Positions 24,440 through 36,700 of a stretch of DNA of 64,000 nt are shown piece after piece. Within the stretch, counting starts at the first letter, position 1; each line of letters starts with the position of its first letter. This DNA is from Typhlomys cinereus. Its lineage: Eukaryota > Chordata > Mammalia > Rodentia > Platacanthomyidae. A program made the position numbers and the translations under genes. Location of the stretch: the NCBI GenBank assembly GCA_023101885.1, contig JALPQD010000917.1, forward strand, positions 283,512 through 347,511, in the 5' to 3' direction. A model generated the notes under the pieces. That model was given only the letters and a program-made list of their open reading frames with translations, had not been told where the DNA came from and made no database searches.

Positions 24440-26880
24440 TAAGCTCATCAATAATTCAAATTTAAGTTATTACTATGTCATACAAACATGTTAGCATGTC
24501 TTAGTCTCACAGAAGTTTATAAAACATTAACTCATGACATATAAACATTTTTATAATCATGAACATAATAAATCACATTAGTATACACTGAAGGACTAAT
24601 TCACATTTCTTTGAAACTTTAATCACATTACTGTTGTAACATGTTAAAAAAATTCACACTGTAATCACATCGCTGTTGAAACATGTGAAAAAAATGTTTT
24701 TACCATTACTCACCTTCAGGTTTCCACAAGGCAATTTTTACAAATAATGTCTAACTTGTTCTATTTTTCTATTACTGACAGATAATATTACCTCACATTG
24801 GATGTCTCATATGTGAAATAGGGACATTTGTCAACTAACTTCATTTCACTTGTAGGCATGATCAAATAATCACTTTCCTGAAAAGAAACATAAGCTAAGG
24901 AAATGTTCTATGTACATGTGTGTTTACACTTGCTAACTTCATCTGGAGAAAGAGAATGCTTCAAAGGTTTATGCAATTATCACTACCACAAGGTAGAATA
25001 CAGCTGCCACCAAATTCTCTAATTCATGTTTTATATATCTTAAGATACATGGGCTTTTCGAAATTAAAAGAAACACTTTAAAAATGGAATAGCTATAAAA
25101 AGTTCATTGAGTAATTGAAACTTCCTGTGCAAAAAAAAAATGTGAAAGGTAAATATTTAAGGGACTCTTGTTACATATTCTGATTGTACAATGCGATAAG
25201 TATTTTCAATTCTTCTACCCAATTGATTTCTAATTCTAACTGAATCCTTTGATGCTAAATATATATTCAGTGTTCTAATTCTTACTGCTAAATAATACAA
25301 TTTAAAATGTACTTTATCTTCATCAGATAATCCATGCAATATTTTGTTTATTTCAAATAATGCATCAGTAAATATGAGTGTGCAGACATATTGTATCCCT
25401 ACTTCAATCATATCCCATATATTGCTGTGAGTAAAATCATTTCATAGTTTACTTGATTATTAATGTACGAATTGTAATACTATGTTGAGTTGTGCTCCTG
25501 GGAATGATTTCCTTATAATCTATAGTATATGTCACTATCTTACTTGTATCCTTCATTACTGGAGATTAAAAAAAAAAAAAAGAAACAAATAAATCCAGAC
25601 TTTCAATGTTTCCCATAGTTTCCAATGATTTATGTGGTTATTTTAGGATACATGGTATTATGTATGATTCTCTTGAATTGACTAATCAGTGAAACGCCTG
25701 TGTAAAATTTATTCTTTGGAACACAGGAATAGACATATATGTAAAGCCATATTTATGCAGAGTCTTGCTTTTATATGAATGTATGCAGCATGACAAGAGA
25801 AGAAATCTGTGTGGGATGAGGGCACAATGCCATGGTTTGAAAATCAGTTGTTCCCTGCAAGCTTATATGTTGCATGTTAAGCTGTTGCTAATATTTGAAA
25901 AGGTTGTGGTTGATCTGGGAGGTAGAACTTTGCTAGAAGGCAGTGCATCACAGATGGCGAAACTTTGAAGGTTTTGAAGTCACTTAGGCTTACTGAATTT
26001 TCTCTTGCTCTCTCTGCTGCTCTGATGTCTCTCATAACCTGAATTGGGGACTCCTGTTTCTGCCTCTAGCAAGGCTTTCTACCATGCAATTTCCTCTCTC
26101 TGTAACCATACACCAAAAAATTTTTTTTCTCATATAAGTTATGCATGAATATTGTCTCAAACAGCTGAAAGAATAATAGCAACAGTTCATGCAGATTATT
26201 TTTTAATGAGACCAAACTTAACCATGTTTATACTAATACAATTTCTTCCAAATACTGTTGAGAATGAGATAACTGTGATTATGAAAATGTACTTTAGGAA
26301 CATCCTCTATTCCAATGAATTAACTGTGTTATTCTTGTCATCCAACCCTGTCATGTTTGTTAGTGATATTTATTGGTTTTCTCCTTCAATCATGTAGGTT
26401 CCCCACATCAACAATGGGTTCTTAGGTTTGGGAGCGAGGACTTTAACCTGTTGAACTACTTAACTACTTGTCATCCGTGATATATTTTGTAAGTGTTCCA
26501 TAGTTCTAAATAGAAAAATCCTTAGATTACTTATGAATAAGCTTATATGTTGTGCTTAAAATTGCTTTCACAGGGCATTCTAAATGTCACTATTTCCTCC
26601 ATTTGCTTTTCTCCATGTTCATTTTTCATGTGTATAAAAGGAATTTAACTTGGTAGAGTTCTTGCATAATATACACAAGAGCCTGTTTAAACATCATCCA
26701 ATTACCCTAAAAGACAAAGGAAATAGAAAAAGAAAACAAAGTGATAGACTTTTTTTTCTTGATGCCATGAATGACTGTCTGGGGCATCAGAGAGGGATAA
26801 ACTGCTTCCATCTTTTCTCTACAGTCTTTATTATGAGTTTTCAAGATTTCAGCTACCCTAATATCTTCATTCAGTGTGGG
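24440..26880. other. no clear gene; possible degraded repeat at 25905-26150
   Basis: 'gggaggtagaactttgctag' (25918) followed by C/T-rich sequence has the look of an old rodent interspersed repeat, not identified. A minus-strand open frame at 25411-25157 (84 codons) has no domain I recognise and no splice context. The remainder is AT-rich with nothing to support a call. Confidence 0.35.
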
Positions 26881-28975
26881 TGTTATTAGGCCCAAAAGCC
26901 TGCTCTCTGGATGATACATTAGCAACTGAAAGGGCTGGTGAGTGACACCACCCTTGGGCGATTGAGTTTTCCTCTTGTCTGAAGACAATGGCAGGCCCAA
27001 CTTCCCCCTTTGGGAGTAGAGAGAACTTCTAGGTCATTAGGGTAGCTTTTGTTTCTCTGAGAAACTGGCTTGGCTGCTCCTCCCCCCATCAGTTCTTTCC
27101 TGCTTATCTAAAGGGATGTTAATGCACAGGCCAAGTAACTGCTTTGAGGCACACATTCCTTTCTCTTTTAGCAACAAGCCTCCACACCTGTTTAGCATAC
27201 CTGGCTACATGTTCACCCCATGGCAATTGGGTGTCACTCCTGACTTTTCTATGTTAATCAAAATGTATGCGCTTTACATAATTCTGTAAAGAACTTGGCC
27301 CTGCTTCTTGATTATAAAACCCCTGTACATTACAATAAAGATAGCTTGGATGATAAGGGATATCCAAGGGCCCCTCTGACCCAAAGGCTGAATCAGATGC
27401 TAGACTTTATGAGGGCAACAGTGCGCTGGACATTGCGCAGGGCATGCAAAGTTCCATTATGATTGCTTTGGCCCCAACTATTGTTGAGAATCTTGCAAAT
27501 CGTTGCTCCTCCCATCCTTTTGCTCTTACAATCTTACTGCCCCCTCTTCCGCAAATGTCCCTGAGCTCCAGGATGGGGAGAGATTAGGCTGTCCTAGTTC
27601 TATGATTGATATAGAGTCTCTGAAGTTCTGGATTGTGGTTTGTTGATTTTCTTTTGCAGTTTTGCTGCTCCTGCAATTCCCTTCACTCCATTCTGCTGGG
27701 CACTGTATGTCACCCCCTGGCCAGAGACAAAAAGCTGTTAAACTGGAGACTTGTTGTAATAGCACATTCAAGGGTAGATGTAATAAGAGTAGGAAACCTC
27801 ACTGAGAGAGGGGTCCATCACCCATTTGCAAAATGATTACTTTTTATCTGCTAGACTATATGCCCTCCCCTTCTGGTGAGATCAGGAAAGAACGTCTGTG
27901 AACTTAACCAGGTTTCTCATTACTTACTTGCAGACCTTCATGGAGGCCTATTTTCTCTGCTGTAACATGGTCTCCTCTCTCTTTGTTTCTGGTGTGGCCC
28001 TCCTAACCCATCTCTCTTGTTCATAATCCTTGCAATTACTGTGTTACATAGGTTTACTTTTGAGTGTCCCAATGTGGGCTGGGTGAGTTTGGTACTAGGA
28101 GCCACCTATTAGGGAGTACATACGGCGCTTAATTTTCTGGGTTTGGGATACTTCACTTAATATAATTCTTTCTAATGACATCCATTTCCCAGCAAATTCC
28201 AGTAATTCATCATTTTTGATGGCTGAGTAGTACTCCATTGTATAGATGTACCACAGTTTCCTTATCCACTCGTCAACTGTTGGACATTAAGGTTGATTCC
28301 ATGACTTTGCTATTGTAAACAGTGCTGCTATGAACATGGTCGAGCTTGTGCTATCGAGGCGAACCTTTGCTGCTTGGGGGGTTATTCCCAAAAGTGGGAT
28401 AGCAGGGTCATATGGCATTTCAATCTTTAATTTCTTTAAGAATCTCCAGACGGCTCGCCAGAGTGGCTGTATGAGCCTGCATTCCCACCAACAATGTAGG
28501 AGAGTTCCCCTCTCTCCACATCCTCTCCAGCAATAAGGATTGAAGACCCAGATATAAGCCCACAAAGTTACAGCCATTTGGTCTTTGACAAAGGGGCCCA
28601 AAGAATCCAATGGAAAAAGAACAGCATCTTCAACAAATGGTGCTGGCAAAACTGGATCTCCACATGCAGAAGATTAAAGCTGGACCCGTACTTGTCACCA
28701 TGTACAAGACTTAATTCCAAATGGATCAAGGACCTTGATATCAGGCCAGAGACTTTAAAAACCATAGTTGAAAGGATAGGGAACTCCCTCGAGCTGGTTG
28801 GGCTAGGCCAACAGTTCCTAAACAGACATCCAATGGCACAGTCACTGCTACCAACTCTCAACAGTTGGGATCTTGTGAAATTAAAGAGCTTCTAGAAACT
28901 TTTAATTCCTACCCCTCCCACTTCAGATTCCTGCCTTTGTAAGTCTAGGTTCCTGCTGGTTCCTGGACCAGGAAA
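26881..28975 (+). mobile_element. LTR (plus copy), interrupted by an L1 patch
   Basis: It starts TG at 26881. It carries a TATA-like 'gattataaaac' (27310-27320) and AATAAA (27334-27339), and is split by L1 sequence at 27395-28893 before its end resumes at 28894 ('gaaacttttaattcctac'). It is the reverse-complement homologue of 51675-52259, which is uninterrupted and shows where the patch went in. The exact LTR 3' end is uncertain. Confidence 0.75.
27395..28893 (-). mobile_element. rearranged L1 patch lacking poly(A)
   Basis: 27395-28534 is antisense L1 (3' UTR middle back to the Cys-rich end of ORF2, equivalent to about 35230-34105). 28535-28893 is sense L1 ORF2 (equivalent to about 33411-33771). 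The order fits a 5'-inverted, minus-oriented L1 with loss of about 330 bp at the inversion junction. The L1 3' end and A-tail are missing and no convincing TSD flanks it. Confidence 0.8.
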
Positions 28976-29125
28976 ATTCAGTATACTTTCTTTCTATCTC
29001 TACCTTGTAAAGAAATATGTTATTGCAGAGTAAGAAGTGTAGTCAGAGAACAACATTCATAAGTAGGTTTTTCTCTATCCACCATTTCAGATCTGTGAAT
29101 TTTACTTAAATCTTAGGTTTATAGG

Positions 29126-29438
29126 TGTTGGAACCAAAGTTCCTGCACCTGATTGAGCCCCTCAACTAAAGACACGGAGACACCAGAATCGATCAAAGGC
29201 AAGAGGTTTTAATCACCAGCACGCTGGGGTCACCCTGCTTTTCAGGAGCAAGAGTGGCCCCCAAGCACTTAGGACTTGGGTTTTTTATAGGGCAGGGAAC
29301 AAATTTCAAACAGAGCAAACCCAGCAAATGGGATGAAACATCTGGTTATTGGTGATAAGGATGGCTCAAGGGGTGAAGTACAAGTCAGTATAACTAAGGG
29401 GTAAGGTACAGGTCAGTTCATCAAGAGTTAGCATGACT
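29126..29438 (-). mobile_element. provirus 3' LTR, first part
   Basis: Together with 35556-35611 this makes a 370-bp LTR whose partner is 40035-40402. By eye the two LTRs differ at only a handful of positions (roughly 2%). On the plus strand it begins 'tgttggaaccaaag'. The flank before it reads atagg and the flank after the partner LTR reads gtagg, an imperfect 5-bp TSD. The LTR is interrupted by the L1 at 29439-35539. Confidence 0.9.
29423..29438. repeat. target-site duplication of the full-length L1, left
   Basis: The 16-bp string aagagttagcatgact is repeated exactly at 35540-35555. In the uninterrupted partner LTR it occurs once, at about 40332-40347. Confidence 0.95.
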
Positions 29439-29593
29439 CTTTTCACCCCACCCCGCTCCGCCGGTCGGGACACGCGTGCGGTCCACCCGGGCCTCACCCC
29501 GCGCCCTAGGTAAGTCCCTGTTCGGGCCCTGCCCACCAGTACCCCAGGCCAAATAATTCAGTTTAGTGAAATTGAGAGATCTTAAGAGTTAAA

Positions 29594-30665
29594 ATGACAA
29601 TGCCAAAGTCAAAGTGCAAATCCATGAGAAGCAACAATCAAGTAAACAAATTTCCCACTGAAGAAATTAATCCCATAATGTTAGACTCCAACAAGAACAA
29701 ACCCGCGGAAAAAGGCCAAGAAAGCCTGACCCAGGATAACGACTTTCAAAATATGATCATTACCATGTTCAATACTATGAAAGAGGAAATCCGGGAGGAA
29801 TTACATAATCGAATCAATCGCTTTGAAGAGGAACACAACAGACATCTGGAGGAGTTGAGAAAAACAGTGCAAGAAACAAAAAGTGGCATAGAGCAGTTAA
29901 AACAAACTCAAGCAGAGTTTAAAACTGAGCTAAAAGACAAGTTATCTTCAACCCAGAACGCCACAGAGAGTCTTATCAACAGAACTAATGAAGCAGAAAA
30001 CAGAATTTCAGACCTTGAAGATAAAGTGGGAGTACTAACCAGCTCAATGGAAGAGGTTGTTAAAGCCAAAAAGATACTTGAGAGAAATATCCAAGAGATA
30101 TGGGACACCCTGAAGATGCCTAACATGCGTATTCATGGAATACCAGAGCAAGAATCTCAAAATACCACCCCTGAGGAAATTTTTCAAATGATCATCAAGG
30201 AAAACTTTCTTCATCTAAAAAAAAGAGAGGCCCATTCATATACAAGAGGCATTCTGCACCCCAAACAGATACGACCAAAATAGAATCACGCCGCGGCAAA
30301 TAATAGTAAAAACACTCCACATTCAAGATAAAGAACTGGTGCTGAGAGCTTCAAGGGAGAAAAAACAAGTCACTTTTAAAGGCAAACCTATTAAAATAAC
30401 AAATGACTTCTCAGTCGAAACAGTAAAAGCAAGAAGAGCTTGGAGAGACATACTTTAAGTATTGAACAAGCAAAAATGTCAACCCAGGCTGATTTACCCT
30501 GCAAAACTATCAGTCATGATCGAGGGAGAAAGAAAAATTTTCCAGCACAAAGACAACTTGAAGGGATACATGGCCACCAAACCAGGCCTTCAAAAACTGC
30601 TAGAAATGATACTCAAGCGTGAAGAAAAAAACAGGCATATCCAGGAGAACAGAAGGCAAATATAA
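29594..30665 (+). pseudogene. L1 ORF1, broken by one inserted A and one stop
   Basis: ORF1p is the trimeric RNA-binding chaperone of the L1 particle. Residues 1-208 are in frame: a basic/disordered N-terminus (MTMPKSKCKSM), then a long coiled coil (about residues 45-160, heptads through EEHNRHLEELRKTVQET), then the start of the RRM-like domain (NMRIHGIPEQE). The A-run at 30217-30224 has eight As where the copy at 54309 has seven, shifting the frame and ending the ORF at 30283. In the original frame a CAA to TAA change makes a stop at 30456-30458. The C-terminal domain (VNEQ/RLIYPAKLSV region) is still readable to about 30665. It is dead as a full-length protein. Confidence 0.93.
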
Positions 30666-30715
30666 CACCATTAAAAGCGAAGCAATATACTTATAAAAGC
30701 TACTAAACATAATAA

Positions 30716-33700
30716 ATGTCTGGAATTAACAATAGTTTCTCCATTATAACACTAAATGTTAATGGACTTAATTCACCGATCAAGAGACACAGATTACAAA
30801 CTTGGATTAAAAATCACAATCCATCAATCTGTTGCCTGCAGGAAACCCATCTCACCTCAAAAGATAGGCACGCTCTAAAAATAAAAGGCTGGTCAACAAT
30901 TCTACAAGCAAATGGAAGCAGAAAACAGGCAGGGGTAGCCACTATGCTATCAGACAAAGTGGATTTCAAACCAAAAAAAATTATAAGAGACACGGATGGA
31001 TACTACATTTTAGTCACAGGTACAATTCACCAGGAAGATTTCACAATACTGAACATATATGCACCCAATATGGGCCCCTCCAAATTCATTAAAAAAACCC
31101 TACAGCGTCTAAAGCAAGAAATCAACCCCCAAAGGATAATTCTTGGGGACTTCAACACCGCCCTCTCTACATGGGATAGATCAACAGGTCAAAAGCTTAA
31201 CAGAGACACTTTGGACCTTAATCAAACCCTGAAAGAAATGGATCTCACAGATCTCTATCGAACTTTTCACCCACGCACCAAAGAATACACATTTTTCTCA
31301 GCAGCACAAGGAACTTTCTCCAAAATAGATCACATATTGGGCCACAAAATGAATCTACACATATACAAGAAAGTTGAAATTCTAACATTTGCCCTATCAG
31401 ACCACCAAGGCCTAAAGCTGGACATCCACAACACATCAAACAAGAGAAAATACACTAACTCCTGGAAACTTAACACTATGATGCTGAATGAGAACTGGAT
31501 TCAGGAAGAAATTAAAAAGGAAATTCAAGATTTCCTGAAAGTGAATGATAACGAAAATACAACTTACCAAAATCTCTGGGACACAATGAAAGCTGTTCTA
31601 AGAGGTAAGTTCATAGCTCTTAATGCCCACGTCAAAAAAATGGAAACATCAGAAATAAACAACTTAACAATGCAGCTTAAAGCTTTAGAGAAACTAGAGC
31701 AATCTGATCCCAAAAGCAGTAGAAGAGAAGTGATTAGCAAAATAAGGGGAGAAATAATTGAAATTGAGACTAAGAAAACGATAGAAAAAATCAACCAATC
31801 AAAAAGCTGGTTCTTTGAAAAAATCAACAAGATTGATACACCCCTAGCGAAACTAACCAAAAGCAAGAGAGAGAAAACCCAAATTAACAAAATTAGAAAT
31901 GAACATGGAGTTATCACTACTGATACCCAAGAAATCCAGAGAATTATAACATCATATTTCAAAAACTTATACTCTGTGAAGTTTGACAACACAAAAGAGA
32001 TGGATGAATTTCTAAGTAAATACAACTTACCTAAATTGAATCAGGAAGTTGTGAATTATTTAAATAGTCCTATAACATATAAGGAAATTGAGGAAGTAAT
32101 CTCGAATCTTCCACCCAAAAAATGTCCTGGACCAGATGGATTCAGCACAGAGTTCTACCAGACATTTAAGGAGTTAATAACACCAATACTCCTTAAACTG
32201 TTCCATCAAATAGCAAAGGAAGGAACACTACCAAATTCCTTCTATGAAGCTAATATCGTTTTAATCCCAAAACCTAATAAAGATTCACTTAAAAAAGAAA
32301 ACTATAGGCCGATCTCCCTGATGAACACAGACGCAGAGATTCTCAACAAAGTCTTAGCAAATCGGATTCAAAAACATATTAAAAAGATCATTCATGGGGA
32401 CCAAGTAGGCTTCATCCCCGGCACACAAGGTTGGTTCAACATACGCAAATCAATAAATGTAATTCATCATGTAAACCAGTCCAAAGTCCAAGACCACATG
32501 ATACTCTCGATAGATGCAGAAAAAGCTTTTGACAAGATCCAACAGCCTTTTATGATCAAAACGTTAGAGACAGCAGGAATGGAAGGAACCTTTATCAATA
32601 TAATAAAAGCTGTATACAACAAGCCCACAGCAAGGATTATGCTCAATGGGGAACAATCGGAAGCATTCCCACTTCGATCAGGAACTAGACAAGGCTGTCC
32701 ACTCTCACCACTTCTATTCAATATTGTACTTGAAGTCTTAGCTGAAGCCATAAGACAAGAAAGGGACATAAGAGGGATTCAAATTGGCAAGGAAGAAATC
32801 AAGCTATCCCTATTTGCAGATGACATGATCTTATACCTGAGGGATCCCAAAAACTCCACCAGGAAGCTCCTGGAACTAATTGAGAAGTTCAGCAGGGTGG
32901 CAGGATACAAAATAAATGTGCAAAAATCAGAGGCCTTCCTATATGCCCAGAATGAAAGAAGTGAAAAAGCCTTGAGAGAAACAATGCCATTTACTATAAC
33001 CCCTAAAAAATGAAATACCTTGGTATAAACCTAACTAAGGAGGTAAAAGACCTTTACAATGAAAACTTTAAAGCCCTAAAGAAAGAAATTGCAGAAGACA
33101 CCAGAAGGTGGAAAGACCTCCCTTGTTCCTGGATTGGCAGAATCAACATTGTAAAAATGACCATCCTACCAAAGGCAATATACAGATTCAATGCTATACC
33201 AATCAAAATCCCAAAGCAATTCTTCAAAGAAGTTGACCAAACAATCTCAAAGTTCATATGGAGGCACAAAAGACCCAGGATAGCAAGGACAATCCTGAGT
33301 AACAAAAACACAGCTGGAATTATTACCATACCAAACCTAAGTCTATACTACAAATCCATAGTTATAAAGACAGCCTGGTACTCGCTCCAAAATAGACACA
33401 CAGATCAATGGATAAGGATTGAAGACCCAGATATAAGCCCACAAAGTTACAGCCATTTGGTCTTTGACAAAGGGGCCCAAAGAATCCAATGGAAAAAGAA
33501 CAGCATCTTCTGCAAATGGTGCTGGCAAAACTGGATCTCCACATGCAGAAGATTAAAGCTGGACCCGTACTTGTCACCATGTACAAGACTTAATTCCAAA
33601 TGGATCAAGGACCTTGATATCAGGCCAGAGACTTTAAAAACCATAGTTGAAAGGATAGGGAACTCCCTCGAGCTGATTGGGCTAGGCCAACACTTCCTAA

Positions 33701-34539
33701 ACCGACATCCAATGGCACAGTCACTGCTACCAACTCTCAACAGTTGGGATCTTGTGAAATTAAAGAGCTTCTGTTCAGATAAAGAGATTGTCACACGAGC
33801 TCAAAGGCAACCCACAGAATGGGAGAAAATCTTCACTAACCACATATCTGACAGAGCTCTACTGTCCAGAGTGCACAAAGAACTTAGAAAATTAAACTCC
33901 AAGGAAAACACTGGCCCAATTAAAAAATGGGCCCTGGAACTTCAAAGAAACTTTACCAGGGATGAAATTAAAATGTCTAACAATTATCTTAAAAAATGCT
34001 CCACTTCCTTCGCCATCAGGGAAATGCAAATCAAAACTTCCCTGAGATATCATCTCACCCCGGTCAGGATGGCAAAAATCCACAATACAAACAACGACAA
34101 ATGCTGGAGAGGATGTGGACAGAGGGAAACTCTCCTACATTGTTGGTGGGAATGCAAGCTCATACAGCCACTCTGGCGAGCCGTCTGGAGATTCTTAAAG
34201 AAATTAAAGATTGAAATGCCGTATGACCCTGCTATCTTACTTTTGGGAATAACCCCCCATGCAGCAGAGGTTCACCTCGATAGCACAAGCTCGACCATGT
34301 TCATAGCAGCACTGTTTACAATAGCAAAGTCATGGAATCAACCTAAATGTCCAACAGTTGAGGAGTGGATAAGGAAACTGTGGTACATCTATACAATGGA
34401 GTACTACTCAGCCATCAAAAATGATGAATTACTGGAATTTGCTGGGAAATGGATGTCATTAGAAAGAATTATATTAAGTGAAGTATCCCAAACCCAGAAA
34501 ATTAAGCACCGTATGTACTCCCTAATAGGTGGCTCCTAG
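30716..34539 (+). CDS. L1 ORF2: endonuclease-reverse transcriptase, one frameshift
   Basis: ORF2p nicks DNA and reverse-transcribes L1 RNA at the target. An AP-type endonuclease occupies about residues 1-240, with [19 protein letters not shown] and SDH in order. The RT core follows, with [20 protein letters not shown] (motif A region) and FADDMILY, whose DD pair is catalytic. Then come the thumb region and a C-terminal Cys-rich motif, [18 protein letters not shown]. The total is about 1275 codons, normal for mammalian L1. The only break is a run of six As (33005-33010) just before a TGA at 33011-33013; one A fewer than needed splits it into 765- and 509-codon frames that overlap by 4 bases. 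I see no other stop. It is unlikely to make full-length protein as it stands. Confidence 0.93.
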
Positions 34540-35539
34540 TACCAAACTCACCCAGCCCACATTGAGACACTCAAAAGTAAACCTATGTAACACAGTAATT
34601 GCAAGGATTATGAACAAGAGAGATGGGTTAGGAGGGCCACACCAGAAACAAGGAGAGAGGAGACCATGTTACAGCAGAGGAAATAGGCCTCCATCAAGGT
34701 CTGCAAGTAAGTAATGAGAAACCTGGTTAAGTTCACAGATGTTCTTTCCTCATCTCACCAGAAGGGGAGGGCATATAGTCTAGCAGATAAAAAGTAATCA
34801 TTTTGCAAATGGGTGATGGACCCCTCCCTCACTGAGGTTTCCTACTCTTATTACATCTACCCTTGAATGTGCTATTACAACAAGACTCCAGTTTAACAGC
34901 TTTTTGTCTCTGGCCAGGGGGTGACATACAGTGCCCAGCAGAATGGAGTGAAGGGAATTGCAGGAGCAGCAAAACTGCAAAAGAAAATCAACAAACCACA
35001 ATCCAGAACTTCAGAGACCCTATATCAACCACCTAGAACTAGGCCAGCCTAATCTCTCCCCATCCTGGAGCTCAGGGACATTTGCGGAAGAGGGGGCGGT
35101 AAGATTGTAAGAGCAAAAGGATGGGAGGAGCAACAATTTGCAAGATTCTCAACAATAGTTGGGGCCAAAGCAATCATAATGGGGCTTTGCATGCCCTGCG
35201 CAATGTCCAGCGCACTGTTGCCCTCATAAAGTGTAGCATCTGTTAAGGGCACCGAGACCCCTGGAGGCAAGGGATTGACAGCCACAGTAGTGATCTTATG
35301 CTTAAGGGGAACAAGAGAAAGGGCTTATGGAAATGCCACTGGGTCCTTATATGTCATCGGAGAGGAGGACCCAGTGGAGAGTTAGGCGTACACAATAAAG
35401 GACTCTCTGGGAATTGGGGGGGAGGCACTGGGGGAAGGGGAGGGGGAGGAGGGGGGAGGGAGGGAACTGGTAAAAAATTTTAAAATGTATAATTAAATTT
35501 TTAATAAAAAAAAAGAAAAGAAAAACTACAGAAAAAAAA
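34540..35539 (+). other. L1 3' UTR with G-rich tract and A-rich tail
   Basis: Non-coding on the sense strand. About 35410-35465 is a run of G and A blocks able in principle to form a G-quadruplex, a usual trait of L1 3' UTRs. The antisense strand keeps two open frames (35001-34798 and 35285-35049) that recur in the other copies. The AATAAA-like 'ttaataaaaaaa' is near 35500. Confidence 0.85.
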
Positions 35540-35555
35540 AAGAGTTAGCATGACT
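35540..35555. repeat. target-site duplication of the full-length L1, right
   Basis: Exact copy of 29423-29438. Confidence 0.95.
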
Positions 35556-35611
35556 AAGGTCAGTTCACAAACAGGATTTCATGTTCATGTCCACACATTT
35601 TTATATCCACA
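35556..35611 (-). mobile_element. provirus 3' LTR, second part
   Basis: This is the remaining U3 start of the 3' LTR. Minus strand begins TGTGGATATAAAAATGTG at 35611, matching the start of the other LTR at 40402. Confidence 0.92.
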
Positions 35612-35625
35612 TTCCCCCCTTTTCC
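35612..35625 (-). promoter_or_regulatory. polypurine tract
   Basis: On the minus strand 'ggaaaaggggggaa' directly precedes the TG of the 3' LTR. This is the expected plus-strand primer site and confirms provirus orientation. Confidence 0.85.
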
Positions 35626-35879
35626 TATAGTAAAATTCAATCCTGAATTTATAAGAGGCTCTCCTGTTCTTCAGCTTTCCCTTGCTCTTTTAAATATAAA
35701 GTATGTTTCAAAGTTCTAATGAAATGATAGAGCAATTCATTTAAGAGGGTCCTAACATTTTTTCTATTCTAAACAAAACTAATACAATCTCCAAAAATTA
35801 CAAAGAAGCTCTATGAAAACTGTGAGGCAGTACAGAAGGCAGGACACCACTTGCCTCCTGGGCACAGGACACACACTAC

Positions 35880-36700
35880 TTGTAAGGAAGGCAGAGGTGA
35901 GCAGCATCCTAGCTCTCCCTGGCTTGCAGTATGGGGATCGAAAGCCTGCTATCTTCCGTAGTGTTGTGTATCCTCACAGGCAGCACTGAGGGAGGTATAA
36001 TAGCTGCTGTGCCAGTTCCTATACCAGCTACTCCTATGCCCAGTAATATGGCCAGCGTAATTGTAATAGGGTCTCTTCTGAATCTGGTTGGCTTAAAGTT
36101 ATAAAAATCTAACACATCCCTTTCAGAGTGATAATAAACTCTTGGTACTAGTTGAACTAACACACGAAAATCTTTGGAGGAGTTAAACACTGCAGTTGAA
36201 ACACACGGGGTGAGCCCTGTATCGCAGGCCCACCAGGAGTCGGTTTCTGGGACCAGATAAGCTCCGGTTAAGGAGTTAACAGTCATGGTGTTGTTACAAA
36301 GGGAGGAGTGTGAGCTCATAACCTTCCCTATGCATAGACCTCGCCCTGTTACATCGGGGAGGGTTAATCTATGTTTTTCTCTTTTAATATCTTTGGTGCA
36401 TCTAAAACCAGAACCACGTGGATGACTTTATAACAGTGCTAAAATATTTTATTCTATTAAGCCTAAACCTAGAATATTCGGGCATTCGGGCATGTAAAGG
36501 AATGCCTAAAATAACATTACTATTAAGCATATCAGGAATCTCAGTAGTTACTCTGTGGGTGACTAATGAACTTGTCATTTTCCTGATCTTAAACATTTTA
36601 GTAAAATCAAAAGTTGACAAAAGCCTAGGAAGGAAGTTGAGCACTAGAATTTTGTGCTCCCTAGTCCATTAACATAGAAACAAAGAGGCTTCCCATTTGC
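35880..36700 (-). pseudogene. gammaretrovirus-like env remnant
   Basis: An open stretch 36319-35909 (136 codons) covers the end of the surface subunit (visible WWACDTGLTPCVSTAVF), a basic cleavage-region-like RFRRDP, and the hydrophobic fusion-peptide region after it (ITLAILLGIGVAGIGTG). Upstream frames to about 36650 are broken. The rest of the transmembrane subunit is missing before the polypurine tract. It is a fragment with no intact receptor-binding or anchor region. Confidence 0.75.

Larger units (their letters stand above)
29439..35539 (+). mobile_element. nearly intact full-length L1
   Basis: It has a short CpG-rich 5' UTR of about 155 bp (29439-29593), ORF1 (29594-30665, broken), a 50-bp spacer, ORF2 (30716-34539, one frame break), and a 3' UTR with a G-rich polypurine tract (about 35410-35465). 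It ends in an interrupted A-rich tail (about 35505-35539). Perfect 16-bp TSDs show standard target-primed insertion into the provirus 3' LTR. It is the reference against which the other L1 pieces here were read. Confidence 0.97.

Noticed and set aside
25157..25411. 84-codon minus-strand frame as a small gene
   Set aside because: No domain, splice or promoter context; length is within chance for AT-rich DNA, so it is only mentioned.
35909..36319. 136-codon env frame as a domesticated, syncytin-like gene
   Set aside because: It holds only the subunit border; most of both subunits and any start context are missing.
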